Source: Kudoa neothunni (Eukaryota; Cnidaria). From it: a stretch of 64,000 nt of DNA. The notes below the pieces were generated by a model. The model saw only the letters and a program-made list of their open reading frames with translations, did no database searches and was not told the origin of the DNA. A program made the position numbers and the translations under genes. Shown here piece by piece: positions 11,894 through 24,395 of the stretch (positions within the stretch are counted from its first letter, which is position 1; every line of letters starts with the position of its first letter). The stretch covers positions 7,254,001-7,318,000 of the forward strand of contig OZ199840.1 of NCBI GenBank assembly GCA_964304625.1, read 5' to 3'.

Positions 11894-14800
11894 GACAGTG
11901 AAGCGGCAGCACAAACGACAGATTCAAAAAACTGACACGTTATGCGACTCGCGCAAAATAATAATTGTAATAGGCTTAGCCGCCACACACTACCCCCCCC
12001 CCCCCCCAGAATTTGGTTAGCAGCTTTAAGCCTGTCTAATGATATCAACTCTTGTCGGCCATCGATGTCTATTACGAAATTTTTTGGGGATCTCTTCACG
12101 ACTTGGAAAGGTCCAGAATAAGGTTTTTCAAGGGTAGATTTGTGGACTGGGTTTTCTAGGAAAACGAACTCAGCAGATTTAAGGGCCGTTGTGTAGTTTG
12201 ACTTTTCTTTCGAATGATTGGTTGTTGGATTGATATTTTTGTTGATATATTTTTTTAAGAGTGTTATCAATTGGTGCTCGTCGAGGAGGTTGGGTTTGTC
12301 CAAGTTAAATTGTCCAGGAAGTCGAAGATCCTCACCATATAATAATGTAGCGCTAGAGTGATCTAACCCTTCTTTGGGAGCAGTGCGGATTCCAAGGAGT
12401 ATCCATGGTAGCTCATCTAACCAGTTGTTGCCGGTTAACTTTGCACGGAGGGACGTTTTGAAGTGTCTATGGAACCTCTCTATTAAACCATTCGCCTGTG
12501 GGTGAAATGCCGTGGTGAGATGTAGTTGGATTCCTAGTAGGTTGCAGATTTGCGTCCAGATGTTAGAGGTGAATTGGGTACCTCTGTCGGAAGTTACATC
12601 CGTAGGTATTCCGTAACGTGAGATCCAACCATGGATCAACGCGAGTGCACAGGTCGTCGCTGATATATCAGTTATTGGAATGATTTCTGGCCATCTAGAA
12701 TAACGATCTATGATGGTGAAGACGTAATTGTAACCTTTGCAGCGAGGTAGTGGACCGACTATATCTAGGTTTATGTGACGAAAACGTTCTGACACTAGTG
12801 GGTAGGTTGAGACCGTAGTTTTCGTGTGTTTTTGGAGTTTAGCAGATTGACAAGGTATGCATGTTTTAGCCCACCAACGAATGTCTTTATTCATGTTAGG
12901 TCACACAAATTTTTCTGAAATGATTTTCAATGTTGATCTAATGGATGGGTGCGACAAGTTGTGGAAACAGTTGAATATGTTTTTTTTTCCAATTGTCTGG
13001 CACCAGTGGACGCATTTTTGGAGTGGATACATCACATAGAATTACCTTGTCGTTATGGTCTGGAATCGTTCTCTCAACAATCTTTAGTGATGTTGTTGTT
13101 TTGGCAAATTCTTGAAGGTTGGAGTCGTTTAATTGGTCGACCGCAAATTGGATCATGTCAAAATCGTAGTTCGGGGCATTCAGAGTTGCAGTTGAAATGC
13201 GAGATAGTGTATCCGCCACTACATTAAACTTCCCGGAAATATGTCGAATGTCTGTAATGAACTCTGAAATAAAAGAGAGATGGCGTTGCTGCCTTGCTGT
13301 CCAGTTGTCGGCCGATTTTTTTCAACGCCAAGGTAAGAGGTTTGTGATCAGTAAAGGCAACAAATTGGCGCCCCTCTAGGAAATATCTAAAGTGTCGGAT
13401 GGATGAATATAACGCCAAAAGCTCCCGATCGAAAGCACTATATTTCCTTTGTGGTGGGTTGAGGGCACGGCTGAAAAATGATAATGGTTGTGTGCCATCT
13501 TTCGTTTGTTGTTCTAACGTTGCTCCGATTCCGGAATCGGATGCGTCGACCGTTAACAACAGTTTAGCATTTGGTTGTGGGTAGGTTATCCTCACGGTGT
13601 TAGCCAGGGCTGTCTTAGCTTCAGAAAATGCTGTTGACGATTTTTCATCCCACAGCAGCATTTTGGGTTGGTTTTGCAATTTCGCGTATAATGGGGCGAG
13701 TATGGTGGCTACACCGGGAATGAATCTGTGGTAGAAGTTTACCATACCTAAGAATTGTTGTAACTGTTTGATTGTCGAAGGTTTGTTGAGCTGTAGAATA
13801 TCCTTCACTTTTGATGGTAAAGGAGCTATGCCGGCTGAGTTGATTTGGTGTCCAAGAAAAGAAATGTCACTTTTGCCAAATTCACATTTTTTAGGGTTAA
13901 GTTTCAGACCATGTTCCCTTAATCGCTGTAGGGTGTTTTCTAAGTGCAGAAGATGGCTTTGTGCATCTGTGCTCGCGATGAGGATGTCATCCAGATATAC
14001 GAAGACGTATGGAACACCTCTGAAGACCTGATCCATTAGACGTTGGAATGTTTGTGCGGCATTTCGTAGACCAAACGGCATCTTGGTAAACTCATACAAA
14101 CCGAACGGTGTAATGACCGCGGTTTTGTGTATGTCTTGTGCATGTACAGCGATTTGGTTGTAGCCGCGAATTAAATCAATTTTTGAAAATATGGTACAGC
14201 CATGTAAATTAGATGAGAAATCTTGAATATTAGGAATGGGATAGCGGTCAGGTTGTGTAATGTTATTCAGTTTTCTGTAATCACCGCAAGGTCTCCATTC
14301 TCCGTTTTTCTTAGGAACCATATGTAATGGTGATGCCCACGAGCTGTTTGAAGGTCTAGCGATGCCAAGTTCGATCATTTTTTGGAATTCCTGTTTGGCC
14401 AACTTTAGTTTTTCGGGTGATAATCTACGCGATTTGCTGAAAACCGGCGCGCCGTTGGTGGTGATGTGAAGTTCGACATCAAGTGTAGTCTCGTGGGCCA
14501 TGTACTCCGGAGAGGTGATGTCTGCGTATTTGCGGAGGAGTTGTTCGATCGATGTGTCTAAACAGGAGGATATTGAGAATTGTGAGGGTTTCAAACCGGT
14601 CTTGATCCCAAACTCCATGTTGTTGCTTGCAGATATCAATTTTTTGTTTTTGATGTCTACCAATAGAGAAAACCAATGGAGAAAATTGGATCCAAGAATA
14701 GGTTGTGATGCATCTGCAAGGATAAATCTCCAAGTGAATTCGGTGCCATTGAGTTTAATTTTCATCTCCTTTGAGCCATAAGATCTTATGGTGGTTCCAT

Positions 14801-15014
14801 TTGCAGCGATTAAGGAATGGTGTCGTGATAGTGTGGCTCGTTGTAGGTTGTTTGGAGGGTAAATGCTGACTTGGGCCCCAGTATCAACAAGGAAATAGGT
14901 TTTTGAGTTGTTGTCAAAGATATACGGAAGGCTACAATAATTGTGTCCGAGCGTCATAGCCTTCATTGACGCTCGGACGTTTCGTTTCCCGAGAAGATGC
15001 AAGGTCTTATACAC
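11872..15014 (-). pseudogene. pol: gypsy pol: protease, RT, RNase H, integrase (broken)
   Basis: In order: aspartic protease ([15 protein letters not shown]), reverse transcriptase with the catalytic YLDD box ([12 protein letters not shown]), RNase H ([13 protein letters not shown]), then an integrase with a zinc-binding piece (CIPCQ), core D (NLDIVGPLPR), second D (TSDRGTQF) and E (ANGLIERFHRHF). The domain order RT-RNaseH-IN identifies Ty3/gypsy. The reading frame is interrupted by two frameshifts in homopolymer A runs and one stop between RNase H and integrase. The last frame runs through the G15 tract into the 3' LTR, so its terminal residues are LTR-derived. Confidence 0.85.
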
Positions 15015-15742
15015 TTTTGGGCTTTGTGTCCAAATTTTTTATGATACCAGCATATTTCGCCCGTTGATGACTGTGCTCGTTGCCGTTCGATTTTGTTGAT
15101 ACTTTTGTTGCCGACAAATTCTTTGGCTAACCATAGAGCGTCTGCCTTTTCAGCTAACTTCCGTGGTTCGTCAAAACTATCGGTAGCCAATTGTGTTCGC
15201 AGTTCCTCCGGCATGTGTTGGAGGAACAAGTGTTTAAATAGGAAACATGTATGATGGTTTCCCATTAGATACAGCATTTCGTCCAGTAACACCGAGGGAC
15301 GTCTATCTCCTAAATTGGAGACGTTGAGGAGTTTTGCAGCACGTTCTGTCTCGGTAAGTGCGAAGGTGGATAGTAATCGACTTTTTAAAGAGTAGTATTT
15401 GTTTTCGCCGGGAGGGTTAAGTAACAAATCGGTTATCCTGATAGCAGTGTCTTGATCGAGTGAGGCGACAACGTGATGGTATTTAGTATCATCGGTTTTG
15501 ATGTTACGAAGAGCGAACTGCGTTTCGATATGTATGAACCAGATAGCAGGTTGTGAGGTCCAAAACGGTGGAAGTTTAATAGATGTTGCATCTATCGATT
15601 GTGTTTCCTCGTTTGGGTTGCTGTTTTTGAACATTTTTTGGGGGATCACCAGTGAAGCGGCAGCACAAAAGACAGATTCAAAAAACTGGCACGTTATACG
15701 ACTCGCGCAAAATAATAATTGTTAATCGGCTTAGCCGCTACA
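11899..15742 (-). mobile_element. Ty3/gypsy LTR retrotransposon with 89-90-bp LTRs
   Basis: A 3.84-kb element on the minus strand, bounded by two direct repeats (15653-15742 and 11899-11987) about 93% alike, beginning TG and ending CA. The flanking 5 bp are identical on both sides (gacag at 11894-11898 and 15743-15747), a clean target duplication. Just inside the 5' LTR is TGGTGATCCCC, a plausible primer-binding site. Just before the 3' LTR is a run of 15 G, a polypurine tract. Gag and pol sit between. The coding region is broken: a shift in an A7 run near 13325, another in an A9 run near 12985, and a TGA stop near 12900. It is inserted in hAT debris. Confidence 0.9.
14963..15649 (-). CDS. 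gag: gypsy gag
   Basis: A 228-codon frame starting soon after the 5' LTR with ATG. It has the Gag capsid-like helical region and ends with a zinc-knuckle-like [14 protein letters not shown]. The second Cys of a standard CCHC knuckle is His here, a variant common in invertebrate gypsy elements of this type (family knowledge). The C-terminus overlaps the start of pol by 52 bases in another frame, so pol would need a frameshift or reinitiation. The frame itself is intact. Confidence 0.8.
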   Translation of the reverse strand: MIPQKMFKNSNPNEETQSIDATSIKLPPFWTSQPAIWFIHIETQFALRNIKTDDTKYHHVVASLDQDTAIRITDLLLNPPGENKYYSLKSRLLSTFALTETERAAKLLNVSNLGDRRPSVLLDEMLYLMGNHHTCFLFKHLFLQHMPEELRTQLATDSFDEPRKLAEKADALWLAKEFVGNKSINKIERQRAQSSTGEICWYHKKFGHKAQKCIRPCIFSGNETSERQ

Positions 15743-15747
15743 GACAG

Positions 15748-16800
15748 CATTGAAATACCAAAATGCAATTACAGAATAATAAGAACAATTGATTAAATAA
15801 CAATTATCCAAGAATCGGAAAACAGCGCGTCGCCGACGATCGTGATATCTTTTTAACATTTCTAATAATTCTAATTCTCTCTATTACTAAAACAATAAAT
15901 ATGATTATATTACCTAATTTTAAAATTTATTATCTATAAACTGATCTCGAAAAATTCAACAATCTACAAGTTTTGTAAACAACCAAAAAACCCCAAGGTT
16001 TGGACGCCGTGGTGTGTGCTCTAAACAGGGATTGGAAAAAATTAATTGACTGAAGTTAGATGATTAATTTCAATAATTGATTGGGAGGTGCAATTAATTT
16101 AAATTAATTTAAAGTATGATAATTTTAATTAATACTCTATAATGAAAATTCTTTATTATAATTGTTTTTATCTTTGAACCCATTCATCTGTGTTATAAAT
16201 GTTGCAGCATCATGTCTTTAATGATTTATAATTTGTCGATTTTCATGCTTGTTTAAATTGTGATCTACATCCATTTGTCTTAACTCTTTAAACGATATTT
16301 TATAAATGAACGATTTTTCTCTTAATCACAGAGTAAATATATTTTGCTTTTAATATTTTATTTGGATCAGATAATGCATCTTCGTATCTAAAGCCAGATT
16401 TACATGATCAAATTTTGAATAATGGTAACGACTAATTCTTAAAAGTCTTCTAATATATAAAGTAATTTTTTAATGTAATTTAAATATTGACCAATTTCGA
16501 TTCCGATTAATATTTTAACCAACGATTTCTAACATAAATTTTAACTTTTTCTAAGTAACTAATTAAATACGAATTTTATATGATTCGTTCATCAATTTAT
16601 GCAACTTTGAAAACCTTAAGCATCCTTTTTCACATTTATTCGATCAATATCGACAAAATATTCCTAATCAAAGTCTAGATTTTTGAAACAATAATTTAAA
16701 TCATCTCTATAAATCCACACATTTGAAGTATTTTTGTTTATTCTTATTTTTTATTATATTACGATTGTAGTATGGTATCATATGGCATGACGAAATTTCC
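15748..16800. other. no gene seen; distal hAT flank
   Basis: The first 270 bp include a terminus-like word (GGACGCCGTGG near 15998) that is inverted relative to one at 11308. The remainder is AT-rich with no exon chain. Confidence 0.4.
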
Positions 16801-16819
16801 GCGCGCGCATTGCGCAGAA

Positions 16820-18072
16820 AATGAATCAAGAAGACATTGAAAATAAAAATTTTATGCTCCTTAAATCCAACAGAGGGAAACAAAAATTGTTATATAACGA
16901 GTTTTATATGTACAAGATAAAAGAACATCAAAAAACCAACTCTGGAGATGTACTGTAAGAACCTGTAAAGGGCGAGTAAAAACAAATAATTCAGATGATA
17001 TAACTTTCATACAAGGGTCAGGATTACATAATCACGTTATGTCAGAAACGGATATTGAAAATATTAAGCTTAATTCTAAAATTAAGGAAATTGCGCAGTC
17101 GACACAACATTCTACCCGTAAAGTTTTTACCTCGGCTACAGTAAGTGAAATCCTAAATAATTTACCAATAATATACAAAAAAAAATATTCATAAAAATAT
17201 AAAAAATGAAAGAAAGAGGGGAATATTACAATATCGAATATTTTAAATCTTTGTGAAAACCAGGTAAGAACGTTAAGGGGTGAAAAATTCTGCTTTTATG
17301 ACTCTGGCACGAATGATAGTCATCGCATTGTAATTTTTACAACAAAAGAGAACATTGAGCATTTAAATAATTCAGCGGTGATGGTAGCAGATGGAACATT
17401 TGATGTCGTTCCTAAAGAATTTTTACGGCTCTGCACCCTTAATGGAAGAATCTTCGATAAATTTTCCCCCTGGTTTTTGTTTTAATGAAAAGCAAAAATC
17501 TTGAATCTTACAATATATTACTTAACACATAAATTAATCAAATTAATATAAAAATTCCGCATAATATAATTATAGATTTTGAATATGCATCTTTTGATGC
17601 TTTTAAAAAAGCATCAAAATTTTCAACAGTCTACTTTGTACTTTTCATTTAGGACAGTGTGTTTGGAGGAAAGTGCAAAAATTTGGTATAGCAACAATTT
17701 ACAAAAATAATGTGGAATTTAGACTTTTAATCAAGTCTTTTACTTAATTAACATTTGTTCTTGAGGAAAATGTTTTAGACGAATATGAAAAACTGAAGAT
17801 AGAATCTAAGAAAATAACTGAAATGTCATTAACACCATTTCTAGACTATTTCGAAAAAAATTCCCTATATGGAGGTAAGTATCCCATACCGGCTTGGAAC
17901 TTGTACAAGAGTAATGGAAAATTTATCCTTAACCTCGAACAATGCGGAAAACTTCCATAAATGTTTTCAAGCATTATTCGAACAGTCGCATTCAGGACTA
18001 AATAATTTGGTAAAAAAGCTGCAAGAATGTCCAAAGCGTCAACGAGCAAGAAATAGAATTTCTAATGGCTAA
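16820..18072 (+). pseudogene. MULE transposase with FLYWCH domain, decayed
   Basis: Plus-strand pieces in several frames. A FLYWCH zinc finger reads LLKSNRGKQKLLYNEF, WRCTVRTCKGR and LHNH at about 16855-17035. The MULE core follows with VMVADGTFDVVPKEF at about 17380-17430, and a C-terminal block SNNAENFHKCFQALFE near 17935-17985. These are the expected parts of FLYWCH-containing Mutator-like transposases. Many stops and frameshifts show it is dead. Termini were not found. Confidence 0.65.
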
Positions 18073-18672
18073 TCCATTGAATAGTTCCACTACCAATAAA
18101 ACACTAGCCAAACTGTATAATTGGTGCATAGATTCGAATATTTATATTATGCAATTATGTCGATTTTCCACAAAAAATTGTTTTTTTATGTCATTCCAAT
18201 CTATCATGGTCAACAAGGAACGCTCGGTGAAATTTCGCCTCACGATAGAAAAATAAAAATCTAAACGTCTAATGAAAGAAGAAAAAAATTTCAATTATAT
18301 AATGAATATGTTTTAGTTGCAACGATATGTATCACCTATAATATTAATTCGGTGGCTTTCATAAACATACTGTTGGCGTTTTGTACAAGATATTTTACTT
18401 TTTTCTTTTTATCCACAACAAATGCGACATAAACCTCTTTCGGAAAAATATTCTGTTTTTAGTCTGGATTTATTTAATAGTATCGTCATCTCCAAGTAAC
18501 TCTTCAGCAAACATTTTCAAGAATTTTCTTCTTGATGGAACTGAGGATTTCTATTAATATACAAAAGATAAGCATTGTAAGCAGTTTATAACAATTATAT
18601 TGAAAAATATTGCCATCGACCAACGACGAGTAGTTCGCCTGGTGGAATAGCAATGGATAATACGGTCCAGAG

Positions 18673-20088
18673 CAGCGTTCCCCTTTATTTTTTCCCCGCA
18701 CCCCCAACCAATTATCAAGTTCATTCTCGCATCCCTATGTTAATATTTATAAAAATATTAATTGTAAATTTGTGTTTCCTTTTTTTTACTTTAAGTTTAT
18801 ATTCCAAATAATGCATTTTAATTTGGTAATTTTTAAAAAAATATATTAAAATAATTTTCGTGAGTTTAGTCGATTAATCGCTACTACTTTATAAATAAAA
18901 TTTAAAAAAGCATTCCTATGATAATCATACATTTTAAAAAGAAAGCCAAAACTTATAGCATTTTTATTTTATATAACGTTATTAAAAAAAAACTTATTTT
19001 ATAAAACAATTAATAAAATATCGCGTATGGACAGATATCTAGTTAATATATATATTAAGTTTGATATCAAATTCAGTCACTTTAATAAGCATATAAGAGA
19101 CCAAGATTCAAAAAAATGATAACACATTTAAAAACTATTGAGTTTAATGTTGATTTATCGGCTTTCCCTCTCTTGGCGTTCTTCCACTAATAATTCAAAT
19201 CGCGGTACTACATTTGTCAATGCGATGCGTAAATCATTTTCTGGATTCAGTAAATTTCTATATTTATTTTTTAAATACAACAAAGGTGAAAATCCTGACT
19301 CGCACAACCAGGTCGTTGCGAATGGGATAAGAATTTTCAATGCTCTTTTTGCAAGGGACGGGTAACTGCATTGGGCATTGCACCAAAAGTTCTCAAGTGA
19401 ATTTTCATTGTACCTCAACTTCATTGTGTAGTTTTCTTGAAAATCTATTAATTCCTCAGCACCATTATCATCATTATTCATATTATTAACATTGAATGAA
19501 AATGGATCAACAATCCAAATATCAGAATCTTGTAACTGGTCGGGGGGATAATAACAATCAAAGGATAATCTCAATTTATTTATATGATACATGGTATTAT
19601 TCATGATATCTTGCCTACAATGGTAACTCTTGTGAAGCCATACCGAGTATAATCCTCATTCCATTTTCTAACCTTTTGGGAAGCAACCATGATGACGCGT
19701 GGGCGATGTTAATTCGCTCATTAAATACACAGCGTTAAGTTAAAATCTGTTAACGTCTTCATGCTCCAAGACACAAGTTGACAGTATTTTATTAATAATT
19801 AATAAGTTTTTGGTAAATAAGTAACGATTTTTGAATTATAAATTTATATGATTTTGAAAGAGAATGATTTTAATGGAAAGTGCACTATATAAAATCTGTT
19901 ATTATTAGATTATTTCATTAACGAAATATCCCATTATATGTATTTAATTAAATACAATAGCTTCAAACTGAATTTCTGAACTCAAATTTTTCTTTCATTC
20001 ATATAGTCAGGCTTAAATTCTTAATTCATCATAGGGTGCTCCCGCACCCCCAATGATTTCTTCATGCATCCCCTATAGGGAAACCCTG
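18673..20088 (-). mobile_element. hAT element, 1.4 kb, inserted in piggyBac
   Basis: Termini CAGCGTTCCCCT and, read in reverse, CAGGGTTTCCCTA. The 8-bp flanks are gtccagag and gtctagag (7 of 8), the size expected for a hAT target duplication. Only the C-terminal part of the transposase is present inside. A second element with the same layout lies at 34443-35922. Confidence 0.8.
19155..19604 (-). pseudogene. hAT transposase C-terminal dimerisation region (ZBED5/SCAND3-like)
   Basis: A 149-codon open frame ending FWCNAQCSYPSLAKRAL, FATTWLCESGFSPLL and KNKYRNLLNPENDLRIAL, the typical end of hAT transposases of the ZBED5/SCAND3 group (family knowledge). The N-terminal zinc finger and catalytic core are absent, so the element is an internally deleted copy. 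There is no ATG (the first start-like codon is TTG). Confidence 0.7.
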
Positions 20089-21601
20089 GTCTAGAGTATC
20101 GACGCCACCTTCGGTTGAATTGTAATACATTACAATTTCAGGCTTGTTGGTCTCCTTGTTTATGTCAACGTTTCGATGTTGAGAGCTTAAAAAAATTACC
20201 GATCTGTTTTTCTTCCGATGGAACTTCACCAGAGTAAATTTGTCCTCAAAAAGAAATTTGATTTCATTTTCAGTACCTTTTGGTGACTGGAATTCGGGAA
20301 CAAGAAATTTTTTAATTTTTCTGGCGGTTCCAACAATAGCAGTCTTATTTGAAATAAGGTATCTTGCAAACGATAAAATGGTAAAAAAATTATCTGTAGT
20401 TACATTTCGACCTTTTTCTAAGTATGGTTACATTAGATCTTTCACACATTTTCGCCTTGGTTATTTTCAACCACTCCATTTTCCTTACCAGTGTACATTT
20501 TTGTATTACAAAGATACCCATTTGTTGCATCATAACGCCCAGATTTTGATTCCATATTTACCAGGCTTTAATGGAATAAACATTTTGAAGGGGAATCGTC
20601 CTCTAAATATTACAAGTTGCTCATCAATAGTCAACTGAGAGGATGGGTTGTAACTTCCCTGCATGTCTTTATGAAGCAGTCAAAAATATGTCTGATTGGA
20701 GCTAATATGTCATCGCGATTTCTGGATATCTTTTTTATTATGTATGTTAGACCGTATTTTTCACTCCAATAAGTATGACCTAACCCAAATAAAGGTTGAG
20801 TTCTTCCAAATCAATTTTCTTTATGTTGGGGTTTTCTAATTGGATGAACATATTTGTGCAATATACGATCTTATCAAGTATAAAGAAGTCAAGGAATTAT
20901 TAAATGTTCTCAATGTAGTCTGTCCAAAAAGTCTTTATTCCTTTGAAAATTCTGATTTCCCCTTATATATATTTTCCTATGTTACTCTTCTTTCAATTCT
21001 TGTTAAAGGTCTGTACCATTTTTCTCCGTCTTTTGACGCGACACAGGAGATGTCTGAAGCATCATCGATACTTTCGTCGCCTTCATTTACATCACAATCA
21101 TCTTGATTATTGACCGGTTCATTTATGGTTTCATCTAAATCTTCAGATTCTGTTTCATCAAATAATACATCATCAACACTTTCATCTTCAGATCCAAGAA
21201 AATTAATTCCCCTATCAGAACTCATTTTAGACGTTTTCTAGCTCAGTGACCATGCAGCATAAATTTCATTTATACGTTTTAATGTTCTTAATATAAATTA
21301 TAATCTGTTATAAACGTCATTTTTAGAATTTAGTAATTTTAATAATGTTTCAAAGATTGATTAGATCATTAGTTTCAGGTGGACCACTGTGGTCCTACTC
21401 AGGTATTTACGTAACTTTTTTTGTTTTTTCATTTATGCATAAAGTTACAAAGTCTGAAAATCTAATATTTTAACATTTTATTTAGTCATTTTACACAATA
21501 AAATACACATACTTAAAAATTAATAACTTTAAACCTGAAAAAGTATTAAAGGTTTTTCGCTGACGGACCTCAATGGTCCACTCCAGGTATTCGAGGGTTA
21601 A

Positions 21602-21917
21602 AAAATTAATGCACGCGAAGTGACCATTGCCAAAAGCTTTATCGGTAAAATACATTAAATCAAGACAAATTATTAACTATTTAGAAATAGAAATTTTATG
21701 TTTCATTCATCTGATTTGTAATTTTAAGTATTAAATTATTAAATTTGTGTTATATCACATCTAAAAGTTATAAGAAATTTTAATTTTCCCACCAATTAGA
21801 CCTAGAAATTATCGTACATAGAGGAAACTATGAAGTTATTCACATTTGTATAATTTTATAATTTTTAAATTCCTAATAACTGATACTGAAAGAACTAAAT
21901 TTATCCCAGTAATAAAA
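21602..21917. other. no gene seen
   Basis: AT-rich 316 bp between the piggyBac right end and the 3' end of the LAP1-like gene. No supported feature. Confidence 0.5.
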
Positions 21918-22804
21918 TTAGAGAGTAGTGGGATTAGAATGCACAATATACCCGCACATAAAAAGAACTAAATAACAAAATAAAACTGGTGAAAACAATA
22001 CAATTCTTGAAAGCAGAGGTTCAATGTAATGGTTTTCCATAAAAGGTGTCAATTTTATATGAATATTTCTACGAATAAGCGAAGAAATATGCGCTGAATC
22101 CAATTGAGTGATTGGGTTGAAGTCGGGCACAATTCGTTTTAAATCAATATAGAAAATAAAACTTTTTTGTTTTGATGGAGAGTTGGAATTATCGCATAAC
22201 ATAAAGAGCAATTCATAGAATGTGGAAGGCGCCTCGAGAATATCATCTACAATCATAGTGCCAACGCCAGAGTTATCAATGAAGTTCAACGTGAAATCAT
22301 CCATCATCTTAGATTTGGTATTTTCTCGCATTACTAGAAATAAAAGATAAGTGAACCAAAGTGACCAAAAAATATACTATCGGTGATGTTGACTAAATAG
22401 TAATGTTTAGAGAATGTTTGAACAAGATCAATAATTGCCGCTGGAAAATGATGATGATTGTTTACGCCCACAATTGTCATCACCAATGGCCGCTGGGCTG
22501 TTCTGTAATTCTTAGAATGCCATATAATGTATCTTTTTGTGGCAACCCAATTATTTTCAATCTGCCTATATCTGTTATCTTCTTCTGATATGGTATGTGA
22601 GACTTTCTGTAGTGAAATATTCATCAATCTATCGATATTATTGTTGATGAGATTTGTGGGGTGATAAGGAGATAAATAAACTGAATAAAACGACAACCAT
22701 AGCGCAGTTAGAAAATGAGACGTAACCAGAGCGTAAAAGGTGTACTTTGAAAATATACGTAAAATTTCTAAATTTATTAAAAAATTGATATTGTTAAAGT
22801 TCAT
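21918..22804 (-). CDS. LAP1/LULL1-like torsin cofactor
   Basis: Two exons (22804-22378 and 22333-21918) joined by a 44-nt intron give 280 aa. An N-terminal membrane segment (about residues 20-45, TFYALVTSHFLTALWL) is followed by a lumenal-type domain. Matches to the torsin-activating domain of LAP1/LULL1: RPLVMTIVG; a run of polar and beta residues; then ELLFMLCDNSNSPSKQKSFI, comparable to the LAP1 'YCDHENAAFK' block; and near the end LLSRI, aligned with the SRI that carries the LAP1 arginine finger. A second hydrophobic stretch (PVLFCYLVLFMCGYIV) follows, unlike vertebrate LAP1. The nucleoplasmic domain is nearly absent. The start could lie further upstream: an alternative exon with ATG near 22860 splices in phase. 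Role, by homology: activates torsin ATPase in the nuclear envelope/ER. Confidence 0.6.
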
Positions 22805-23062
22805 AGATATATTCTGAGCGCTCCCCAAAGTACTCTACCGATAGTGGCCGAGTTGAATCCCATGGAAGTGGGGATATGGGGAGGGTGAATTCGTCTCATA
22901 ATTACCTAGTCGTGATAGGTAACGACAGAGATTAACAATTAAAAATTCCAATGTATTTATAGAAGACTAAATCAAAGGAGAATAAGTTATCTTTGTATCT
23001 AATAATCTGCAGTATATTCATTATAACCTCTTATTCAAAGGATCTATTATACCACGATTTGT

Positions 23063-24395
23063 TTAACCTTCTAAGTAACAATTAATCAGACCCCTAAGAG
23101 TATAACTGGGGTCCATTCGAATCCGAGCGTTGTTTGTGATTTCGTTTAACAATTGTGTTTTCTATCAATCTACAAAATTATAATTTAAATAAATGTTTTT
23201 TTCTAACGCGCGCGCGTGCGTGAAATGTTCCTATATAAATAGGAGGACCGATTATTTTAAAATGGCTGATATTGGAATTTGTTAATGATTCCACAAACAC
23301 ATAATATAGATGCTGGATCTATCCAGAGGAAAAATTTTAAGCCATATTTTTCTGGCTCACATTTTATATATTGTTTAAAGAGCAATTGCCTCTAAATGAA
23401 ACCAAACTGCTCATCACGACATATATTTTCTCCGTGATTATACTTTTTGTTCGCTACGTCAACCCAAATGTCCCATATTTCTCAAATGGGGGGAATTTAT
23501 CATTTAGCTGCCATTCCTCCGTAGTTTCTGCATTGTCAAAGCGGAGCGCTCTTGTTAGTTGCTTGAATCTGTACAAGGAAAAAAGATCTTTGTATATCCT
23601 CCTACCGTAATCACAACTAAAAATTTCAACAATGGTCTCTTGGTTATCCTTATGGATAATTATGTACAATAAGCACCTAATAAAACCATGCGTTTCATCA
23701 ACATAAACATCCTCCAGTTATTTCCATAATGATTCTTATCGCACTGATTGGTATATTTGATCGCTCGTTCCACTACTTCCATTGGGAAGAAATGATGAAA
23801 ATATCCTGAAATACTAAAGATCCTTTGTGTGGCGTACTAGTCACACCTTGAAGAAAATTCATTTTATTTTCTGCCGCCACCTTGGTTTTCTTTGGTTTGA
23901 TTGCATTCCATAAATCGTTGTTTTTGTCTACAAGCGAATCGTCAATTTCATCACAAACTATATTTTCATCATTCTCATCGCCAACAGTCTCTTTCAAACA
24001 CACTAGGTTGGGTCTTTCTTTTCATTGGTATCAATACTATCCTCACTACGTTTCAAAAAGAAATCTGTGCTTAAACAATAGAAACTACACGTTGGCGCAT
24101 GCGCGACACAAATTTATTTGTTGGATTTTGGTATGTAAAATATGTTTAAATTCAATTAAAAATTAATATCAACAAAATTTCTTTAGTCCATTTGGATCCC
24201 AATTATACTCCGACGATGTTTTTGTTATAAAATTTGTTATGGCACATGAAAATCCCAATAAATCTATTCCGCTAAAGATAGGCGCGTTTATAAGAATAGA
24301 AGACGTTTGGATTCTAATTATTATGTAAGTGCTGAGAAAACAGGATGGCAATCTCGTTTGGGGTCCAAATGGACCCAGTTTACTTAGAGGGTTAA
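23063..24395 (-). mobile_element. piggyBac transposon, decayed
   Basis: TTAA at both ends with inverted termini: TTAACCTTCTAAGTAAC left; TTAACCCTCTAAGTAAAC at the right read in reverse. Subterminal GGGGTCC words match too. Minus-strand transposase fragments: an acidic N-terminus with VCDEIDDSLVDKNND and NKMNFLQGVTSTPHKG (23773-24003), and SLYRFKQLTRALRFDNAET (23454-23669), a typical piggyBac block. Shifts and deletions show it is inactive. Confidence 0.75.

Larger units (their letters stand above)
18300..21601 (-). mobile_element. piggyBac transposon, decayed and split by a hAT insertion
   Basis: The right end reads, in reverse, TTAACCCTCGAATACCTGG with GGACC.GGTCC subterminal palindromes. 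Minus-strand transposase pieces run from an acidic N-terminus (MSSDRGINFLGSEDES, start at 21225) to a Cys-rich tail left of 18500. The block GGVDTLD at about 20093-20125 is cut exactly by the hAT element, and the transposase continues on the other side (18672 downward) with IIHCYSTRRTTRRWSMAIFF, as expected for piggyBac. Several stops and shifts. The left TTAA was not found. Confidence 0.75.
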
